From the NCBI GenBank assembly GCA_022432975.1, contig CM039511.1, positions 25,535,153-25,599,152 on the forward strand: a DNA stretch of 64,000 nucleotides. The letters run 5' to 3'. This document shows positions 56,657 to 64,000 of the stretch, piece after piece. The translations under genes and the position numbers were made by a program. The notes below the pieces were generated by a model that made no database searches, was not told the DNA's origin, and saw only the letters and a list, made by a program, of their open reading frames with translations. Within the stretch, counting starts at the first letter, position 1. Every line of letters begins with the position of its first letter. Origin of the DNA: Begonia masoniana (Eukaryota; Streptophyta; Magnoliopsida; Cucurbitales; Begoniaceae).

Positions 56657-56817
56657 TGTAACACCCGACATTTCGGCCAGGTGATTTTCTGACCATTTTC
56701 ATTGTCACCCTCTTATTTAACCTTTATGATTTAAAATTTAATGTTAAGACAAATTATTACAAGTTAAGTAAAACTAGGTTGGGTGGCAGTTTTGTAAATT
56801 AAAATCGATGGATTTAG

Positions 56818-56825
56818 TATAAATA
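56818..56825 (+). promoter_or_regulatory. TATA box of element E LTR
   Basis: TATAAATA about 160 bp into the LTR, conserved in both P LTRs (47458-47465; minus 42612-42605). It implies a transcript start near 56850 and a long R/U5 leader of over 2.4 kb. Confidence 0.7.
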
Positions 56826-57302
56826 GGAAATGGAAACCTTAAATCTCATTTATTGCCACTGTAGCCGACATTCCCTCTCGGCGATTTCTTCTCTTCCAAG
56901 TTCTTGCTCTCGGCTACCAGAACTTTCCTCTGCCGACGACCGGTTTCGAGCTTGCTTTTCTCTGCAAATCCACACCCGAGGTATGAAATGGACAATGTAG
57001 TCATTCATTAGTAAATAGAGCTCTGTTTTCAGCTCGGCACTGAGTTCGGATTTTTAGCAGTGGCCGAGCAGGTTGTGATTTTCTTAATCTGAGAGTAGAA
57101 ATGTCATCCCGAATCGATTCTGAGTATTTAAGTAACCAACTCGGATTTAATCAATGGTAAAACCTGTCCACCTAGTTTCGGATTTCAGACTGCAGTGTGT
57201 CAAACAGAGGAATCGGAATGACTTTAGCTATTAGATCCTAGGATGGTTTATGATTAGGACTACTAGGACTTTGTTTTAACTACTGTAATGTACATGTTTT
57301 AG

Positions 57303-57347
57303 GTGAAGAAGTTAAAGAAAGGAAGCTCGGATTGCTAAGGAATCCAG
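57303..57347 (+). other. Mini-exon-like block in E LTR
   Basis: Preceded by ACATGTTTTAG, starts GTGAAGAAG, ends AATCCAG and is followed by GTAAGTGAATG: a 45-nt segment bounded by good acceptor and donor signals. Equivalent blocks of 44-51 nt occur in LTRs at 7929-7886, 13625-13669, 21592-21548, 26500-26454, 33608-33562, 35474-35430, 42128-42084, 47943-47987, 51385-51435 and 55620-55571 (strand as each LTR). Confidence 0.6.
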
Positions 57348-58493
57348 GTAAGTGAATGTGTTAAGATTTCCGGCCACTAGGGCCCTACACCGCAAGGGTA
57401 TTAGGAAATCACTGAAATGTTAACTTGTTGACTATGATTTGTTATTTCCACGACATGAAGAAGTTGTGTAAGTAAATGTAAAGTTACAGGATGTTCTACT
57501 TGTCCTTATGGTATGACTTTTCTCTGTGAACCTCATGTCTATGCATAATGCCCACGTTTATGATTAAGTAGAGAACATGAAAAGTAAATGTAACCATAAT
57601 TAAGTGCAGAACGGGGAAAAGACTATGCTATGTATGACTCGCGAATTCTCCCACTGGTGGAGGTCGAGTAATGATATGTATGACTCGCGAAATCTCCCAC
57701 TGGTGGAGGCCGAGTAATGATATGTATGGCTCGCGAATTTTCCCACTGGGGAGGCCGAGTGATGTATCATGGTTGCCGCGATAGGCAAATGATTATGCAT
57801 GACTGCCGCGATAGGCAAATGACTATGTACCCCTGTCTTCCTCCCTCGTTCCCTGCCTTAATACATGTTATGTAAATGATAAAGATGAACATGAATGAAG
57901 AATGGTTTACGAATTATGTCTCTTTAAATTGTATATTCATGTATATCTGTCAGCATGCATTCTTTACTAAGCATTAGGCTTATAGTTAAACCTTATGGTG
58001 TAGGTGAAGAAGGTTCAGGTGAGGATGTTATGTGCAAAGAGGACGCTTAAGGCTGGTTGCTGGAGGATGCTCAAGGTGACAGTGCGGGGCTAGAGAGGCG
58101 ATTTATGACCCCTGGTTTAAACTCTCATGTTACAGTAAGTTAAAGGATATGGTAGATTAAGTAGGATGAGATTATTTTAAAACGTTGAGTTTGAAACCGT
58201 CTAGTGGATCACTGAGTCAGGGAATGGTTATATAGATTTATGAATGATCTGTTGCTTAAGTCTTCAGCTATATGCATTTGGACGAGTTGTGTTTTCTTCC
58301 AATTGAAAGGAGTCCTTTGATGTTTTAGTGTTCTCTACCGTAAGACGGAAGCTGGATGAGGCAATCTTCCGGCTGACGTCATCGGCAAATGCCGAATGTT
58401 AGAGTTTGATGGTTTAGTCTTCCAGCTGACGTCATCGGCAGATGCCGAAGGATAATTGTTTGATGGTTTAGTCTTCCGGATGACGTCACCGGA

Positions 58494-58895
58494 AGATGAA
58501 GAAAATGTGTTTTGTCGATTAGCGACCGGATGATGTTTTAATTTAGCACGCGAGACCCACGTGTTCACCGGAAGATGAAAAATGTGTTTTGTCGATTAGC
58601 GACCGGATGATGTTTTAATTTAGCACGCGAGACTCACGTGTTCACCGGAAGATGAAAAATGTGTTTTGTCGATTAGCGACCGGATGATGTTTTAATTTAG
58701 CACGCGAGACTCACGTGTTCACCAGAAGATGAAGAAAATGTGTTTTGTCGATTAGCGACCGGATGATGTTTTAATTTAGCACGTGAGACCCACGTGTTCA
58801 CCGGAAGATGAAGAAAATGTGTTTTGTCGATTAGCGACCGGATGATGATGTTTTAATTTAGCACGCGAGACCCACGTGTCCACCGGAAGATGTCT
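58494..58895 (+). repeat. 74-82 bp tandem array with G-box pairs (E LTR)
   Basis: Five units with GTTTTGTCGATTAGCGACCGG and GTTCACCGGAAGATG. CACGTG pairs are 11 bp apart (58780 and 58791). Confidence 0.88.
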
Positions 58896-59304
58896 CCTTT
58901 TAGGTGACGTTAAGCGAGTCACGCGTAATGCACGTGATGACCGGACGACTAAATTTCTGAGGGCTGTCAACGCATGCAACCCATGCAAACCCGAGTGGTA
59001 TTATGTTAAGAGAATTGAGGATACCTCCTCTTTTCCCGGAATTGTCAAGAAACCAATGACCGAGTCTAGTCGCTCGACTCTGTGAAAGTTTGAGCCGACG
59101 AGGCGTGGGAAGTCGGGCACGAGAGGGTTCGTTTTCCTTAATGGTTCTGCGTCTCTATTACCAGTTTAAAAAAAAAAATATATATGTATAATGTGGAAGT
59201 TTGTTGTGAGATAGTAAGTGAATGTAATAATAGTAAAAGTCAGGCAAACGGTTAATGAAAGTATATGAGTACGTGACGGCTCCTGGCCGGGGTCGTTACA
59301 ATTG

Positions 59305-59316
59305 TGGTATCAGAGC
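59305..59316 (+). other. Primer binding site of element E
   Basis: TGGTATCAGAGC four bases after the LTR end; initiator tRNA-Met type. Confidence 0.95.
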
Positions 59317-59390
59317 AAAACCAGGTTCTAAAACCGATTCTGCAGACTGCCTTCCAGCACTGACTGTCATTTGAGCACACCTCAGCAACT

Positions 59391-59452
59391 GTAAGTGTTT
59401 ATGATTTCATGTATGTCATTAAGTTAAATTATGTCTGAAATGATTTGTCTAG
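59391..59452 (+). other. Putative leader intron of element E
   Basis: GTAAGTGTTTATG... to ...TTTGTCTAG, 62 nt, ending 10 nt before the gag ATG at 59463. Collinear with introns proposed in A and H. Confidence 0.68.
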
Positions 59453-59462
59453 GAATCCCAAG

Positions 59463-62400
59463 ATGGTTAGAGGTCAACAGAGAGAGAGCAATGAGGATAG
59501 CAACGCTATTGCTCAGTTGACTGAGTTGGTCATGCGCCAATCTCACCAGATAGAACGACTGATGATAGCTAGGGAAGAACAAGGCCACTCCAGTACTAAC
59601 GCAACTCATGATCATGGGGGTGAGCGCTTTCACCGGCTTCGACCCCCGGTGTTTAATGGGTATGTTTCAGATCCTATTCATGCTGAGGAGTGGATCCGAA
59701 AGATTGAAGACATGTTTAAGTATGCAAAGGTTGACGAAGGGGATAAGGTCACCTATGCTGTCTTTCATTTGGAGTTGAGTGCAAGGCATTGGTGGGACTC
59801 GATCCAGAGCACCGCTAATGCCGAAGCTATGACCTGGGGGATGTTCAAGACTGCCTTCTTTGACAAGTACTTCAATAGGACTGTTCGGGCCAACAAGAAG
59901 AAGGAGTTCATGAATCTACGACAAACTGGCTCTGTGACGGATTATGTATGTGAATTTGATGCTTTATCACGGTTTGCTCCCCGTATGATTGAGGATGAGG
60001 AAGATAAGATTTACCAGTTTGTTCAAGGACTGAAGCCAAGTCTGTACATGAAGGTGAAGACTGCTGGGATACATAATGTACCTTATGGGGATGTGACGGC
60101 CAAGGCCTTGGAGCTGGAAGAGGCAGAAATGACAGCATACGCACAGCGCGATCAGCCAAAGAAACTCATGAAGGACGCTCAGCCGCCACCACGTCAGAAC
60201 AAAGGTTGGCAGCCACGACAGAACAGGGGACCACAGCAACAGCAGCATGGAATGAAGAGGCCCCTCAACCAGAATGATGACCAGGGAAAAGGAAAGAGAC
60301 CTCTGGCGCCTCTATGCCCTACATGTCAGAAGAACCACCATGGTGAGTGCAAGCTGCTTTATGGCCGGTGTTTCAGGTGTGATAAGACCGGACACATGGT
60401 CAGAGATTGTCCCATGCCGCCAGACCCGAACCGTGCAAGGGTTGTACCCAGAGTGTATGCGTTGATGGAAGATGAGGGAGCTGATCAACATACAGTCATA
60501 TCAGGTACCATCATGATCTGTGGTTGTGCTGCTTATACACTCATAGATACAGGGGCCACACACTCGTTTATATCAACCTTGTTTGTATGCAAACATAACA
60601 TAGGACCCTTACCAGCTGAAAGGTCATATAGTGTTGGGTTGCCATCAGGGAAGTCCCTACATTCAGAACAGATTGTTAAGGGTGACGTCGTGTCCTTAGG
60701 GGATAAGAATCTCTATGCGGAATTAATTGTCATTAACATAAAAGGGTATGAAGTGATATTAGGAATGGATTGGTTATTTAGACATCATGCCACGATAAGT
60801 TGTAGATCCGGAATAGTTGATTTTAGACCCCCAAATGGTAATCATTATTCCTTCCAAGCTATTCCTAAAATAAGTAAGATACCAATTATATCCTCACTAG
60901 AAATATACCGAATGCTGAGATGTGGTTGTGAGAGCTACCTGGCTAGTGTTATAGATGATCGAGTGAAGAATAAAACTGAGCTACAGGACATTCCTATAGT
61001 CCGGGAGTTTCCCGAGGCATTCTTAGATGACTTACCGGGTATACCACCTGATAGAGAAATAGAGTTTGTAATTGATACATACCCTGAGGCATCACCTGTA
61101 TCTAAGAACCCTTACCGTATGGCACCTGTTGAGTTGAAAGAATTGAAGGTTCAACTGCAGGAATTGGTTGACAAGGGATTTATTCGCCCCAGCAGTTCTC
61201 CTTGGGGTGCACCAGTCTTATTTGTAAGGAAGAAGGATGGTTCTCTTAGAATGTGCATAGACTACAGGGAACTAAATAAGTTGACAATCAAGAATAGGTA
61301 CCCCTTACCTAGGATTGACGATTTGTTTGACCAATTGCAAGGAGCTAAGGTATTTTCAAAGATAGATTTACGTTCGGGTTATTACCAACTGAAGGTTAAA
61401 GAAGGAGATATACCAAAGACAGCCTTCAGAACCCGCTATGGACATTATGAATTCTTAGTCATGTCGTTTGGATTGACAAACGCCCCTGCAGCCTTCATGG
61501 ATTTAATGAACCGTGTGTTTCGCGAGTATTTAGATAAGTTTGTGATTGTATTCATAGATGATATCTTGATATATTCCCGAACTGTGGCTGACCATGAAGA
61601 ACATTTGAAAGTAGTTTTGACGACATTGAAGGAGCATCAACTTTACGCCAAACTGTCTAAGTGTGAGTTTTGGTTAGATAAGGTTAATTTCCTTGGCCAT
61701 GTAGTTTCTGCTAATGGCATATCTGTGGACCCGACCAAAATTCAGGCAGTAAAGGATTGGCCTCAACCTAAGAATGCCAGCGAAGTCCGCAGCTTCCTTG
61801 GATTGGCAGGCTATTACAGGAAGTTCATCAAGGGATTTTCCCTGATAGCTAAACCCCTGACAGGTTTGACAAAGAAGGACATTAAGTATTCTTGGACTGA
61901 AGCCTGTGAAGACAGCTTCCAGACGTTAAAACTGAAGTTAACAACAGCCCCTGTATTGACCCTCCCAACCGAAGAAGGAAAATTTAGTGTTTACTGTGAT
62001 GCATCTAAAGTCGGTTTAGGTTGTGTTCTGATGCAAGAGGGTAAAGTTATAGCGTATGCTTCTAGGCAGCTAAAGAGTTACGAGCAAAATTACCCCACTC
62101 ACGATCTAGAATTAGCTGCCGTTGTTTTTTGCCTTGAAGATTTGGAGGCACTATTTATATGGACAGCAATGTGAGGTGTTTTCTGACCATAAAAGTCTAA
62201 AGTACCTCTTCACACAGAAAGAATTGAACATGAGACAGAGACGTTGGTTGGAGTATGTCAAGGATTACGATTTTGAGATCAAGTATCACCCCGGGAAGGC
62301 TAACTCTGTAGCTGATGCGTTGAGTAGGATGTCAACAACAATGCAGCCCGTGGTTTCAACCATGTCTATACCCTTAAGAACAGAAGTTCAGAAATTCGAC

Positions 62401-63885
62401 TTGGAGATAGTTCCAGAGTTATCAGTTTTGCTCGCTGAGTTAACTATTCAACCAACAATTTTGGAAAAGATCAAGGATGCACAACAGAAGGATTCAGTGG
62501 GAAATATCAACATGATGGATAAGTTGAAGGACACCACCTCCGAGTTCAGTCTCTCAAAGGATGGGATCCTGAGGTTTAGAAATCGGTGGTGCATTCCTAA
62601 TGATGCGGGTTTGCGTAAGTTGATCTTAGCTGAGGCGCACTCCTCTTCCTTTTCTGTACATCCTGGCTGCACCAAGATGTACCGAGACCTGAAGTTACAG
62701 TACTGGTGGCCTAACCTAAAAAGGGATGTTGCTAAGTATGTAGAGTCCTGTTTAGTATGCCAACAAGTCAAGGCCGAGCACCAGCGTCCAGGAGGTACTC
62801 TTCAGCCGTTGCCTATTCCCGAGTGGAAGTGGGAACACATAGCTATGGATTTCGTTGTAGGACTACCTAAGACGACAAAAGGACATGACTGTATTTGGGT
62901 TGTGGTGGATAGACTGACGAAATCAGCCCATTTCTCACCTGTAAGGACCACCTATACGATGGACCAATTTGCTGATCTTTATGTTCAGGAAATTATTAGG
63001 TTGGATGGGATCCCGGTATCTATTGTTTCTGACCGTGACCCCAGGTTCACCTCTCGATTCTGGAAAAGTTTGCAAGGTACATTAGGTACAAAGTTATCTT
63101 TCAGCACAGCTTTTCACCCACAGACCGATGGCCAATCAGAAAGGACGATTCAAATACTCGAAGATATGTTGAGAGCATGTGTACTTGACTTTCAGACAAC
63201 TTGGAGTAGACATTTACCGCTAGTTGAATTCTCCTACAATAACAGTTATCAGTCCACCATCGGTATGGCACCATATGAAGCTCTGTATGGTAGGAAATGT
63301 AGGTCACCTCTTTATTAGGACGAGGTTGGTGAAACAAAACTTCTTGGACTCGATATTCTGCAGCAAATGTCAGATAAGATTGCAACTATTCGGAAAAGAA
63401 TGATGACTGCACAAAGCCGGCAGAAGTGTTATGCAGATCGAAGGAGAAGGGAACTCGAGTTTGCAGTAGGAGATGAAGTATTCTTAAAGGTGTCACCATT
63501 TAAAGGAGTCTTAAGATTTGGCAAGAAGGGAAAACTTAATCCGAGATTTATTGGATCCTTCGCTGTCTTGGCAAAAGTTGGAAGTACAGCTTACAGACTG
63601 CAACTGCCTCCATCATTGGATAAAGTTCATAATGTCTTCCATGTGTCAATGTTAAGGAAGTGTATGCGTGATCCGATGCAGGTCATCCAGCCATCAGATA
63701 TTGGTTTAGAGCCGACACTGGAGTATGAAGAGAAACCAATACAGATTTTGGAATATGCAGTCAAGACTCTGAGAAACAAAGAGATTCCATTGGTGAAAGT
63801 TTTATGGACAAATCACGGCATTGAAGAAGCCACATGGGAAAGACAGCAGGAGATGTTGGACAAATATCCTAAGTTATTTGCTTGA
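59463..63885 (+). pseudogene. Element E gag-pol polyprotein, near-intact (one frameshift, one stop)
   Basis: About 1474 codons from ATG 59463 ([12 protein letters not shown]; chosen because it follows the leader intron and matches H). Gag capsid region ([28 protein letters not shown]), CCHC knuckle at residues 303-316, protease Asp at 362 in [10 protein letters not shown] with IDLRSGYYQ and FIDD at 697-700, RNase H Asp near 846. Integrase has the HHCC finger and Asp (62848), Asp (63031) and Glu (63139), the last two in D-X35-E spacing. A Tekay C-terminus (RFGKKGKLNPRFIGSF) and chromodomain-like tail end at TGA 63883-63885. A six-T run at 62125-62130 (five in P) shifts frame in RNase H. TAG at 63316-63318 replaces a Trp codon present in P and H. 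Catalytic residues are otherwise kept. Confidence 0.93.
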
Positions 63886-63913
63886 GCAATTTTCGAGGAC
63901 GAAAATTTTGTTT

Positions 63914-63926
63914 AAGGAGGGGTGGA
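63914..63926 (+). other. Polypurine tract of element E
   Basis: AAGGAGGGGTGGA directly before the 3' LTR. Confidence 0.92.
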
Positions 63927-64000
63927 TGTAACACCCGACATTTCGGCCAGGTGATTTTCTGACCATTTTCATTGTCACCCTCTTATTTAACCTTTATGAT
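63927..64000 (+). repeat. Element E 3' LTR, first 74 bp
   Basis: TGTAACACCCGACATTTC..., matching the 5' LTR start at 56657; cut by the window end. Confidence 0.95.

Larger units (their letters stand above)
56657..59300 (+). repeat. Element E 5' LTR (2644 bp)
   Basis: TGTAACACCCGACATTTC to CCGGGGTCGTTACA. In order: TATAAATA (56818), leader with GTATG donor-like site (about 56980), mini-exon-like block (57303-57347), 46-bp-type units (57637-57760), the TTACTAAGCATTAGGC...TATGGTGTAGGTGAAG block (57963-58010), TGACGTCA sites, and a five-unit G-box array (58494-58895). Confidence 0.95.
56657..64000 (+). mobile_element. Element E: near-intact Tekay-like Ty3/gypsy retrotransposon, right end outside window
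   Basis: LTR (56657-59300), PBS, leader intron, gag-pol (59463-63885), PPT and the first 74 bp of a 3' LTR identical to the 5' LTR start. It is the same family as chimera P and serves as the internal reference for it. It is inserted in element G's 5' LTR. Only two clear inactivating changes are seen in gag-pol, so it is probably among the youngest insertions here. Confidence 0.95.

Overview
The window looks like flowering-plant heterochromatin built almost entirely of transposable elements. The elements are Ty3/gypsy LTR retrotransposons mostly of Tekay/Del-like chromovirus type (LTR ends TGTAACACCC.../...GTTACA, PBS matching initiator tRNA-Met, gag zinc knuckle, DTG protease, FIDD reverse transcriptase, DDE integrase, chromodomain-like tail), a Cassandra-type TRIM with 5S rRNA-like sequence in its LTRs, and a hAT DNA transposon. 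I found no host gene, rRNA/tRNA gene, CRISPR array or prokaryotic signal. The species cannot be named from this sequence.

Target-site duplications and interrupted reading frames let the nesting be read. Left block, each element inside the next: element A (1-7186, non-autonomous) sits in LTR B (7187-8721, minus), B in element C gag (8722-15577; C also carries a 271-bp TG...CA element at 11333-11603), and C in the integrase of element D (15578-16664). D is followed by an LTR (about 16746-17768), a PBS and a gag start.

Right block: that second gag is broken at 18314 by element G (minus strand, gag only), which runs to the right edge region. G's 3' LTR (18315-19932, 22538-22799, 52893-53164) holds a solo LTR (19933-22537) and a hAT transposon (22800-52892). 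The hAT transposase is broken by a solo LTR I (24100-36399) that itself contains complete element H (24662-34261). The hAT 5' end is broken by a Cassandra element (39497-52841, TSD CCACC). Cassandra's left LTR carries an inverted, palindrome-like gypsy chimera P (39721-50094) and its right LTR carries a solo LTR (50327-52627, TSD AAGAG). G's gag is split by a solo LTR (53905-56106, TSD CATCA), and G's 5' LTR is split by element E (56657 to beyond the end), the best preserved gag-pol copy here.

Most coding regions are dead (stops, frameshifts, deletions). E comes closest to intact, with one frameshift and one stop. The least expected signals are: a mini-exon-like block (AG/GTGA...AG/GTAAGT, 44-51 nt) at matching places in about ten different LTRs, plus a PBS-proximal leader intron in three elements; the tRNA-like Pol III boxes in the 271-bp element; the head-to-head chimera P; and LTR tandem arrays with paired G-boxes spaced 11 bp apart. 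Boundaries and repeat counts were read by eye; no searches or alignments were run.
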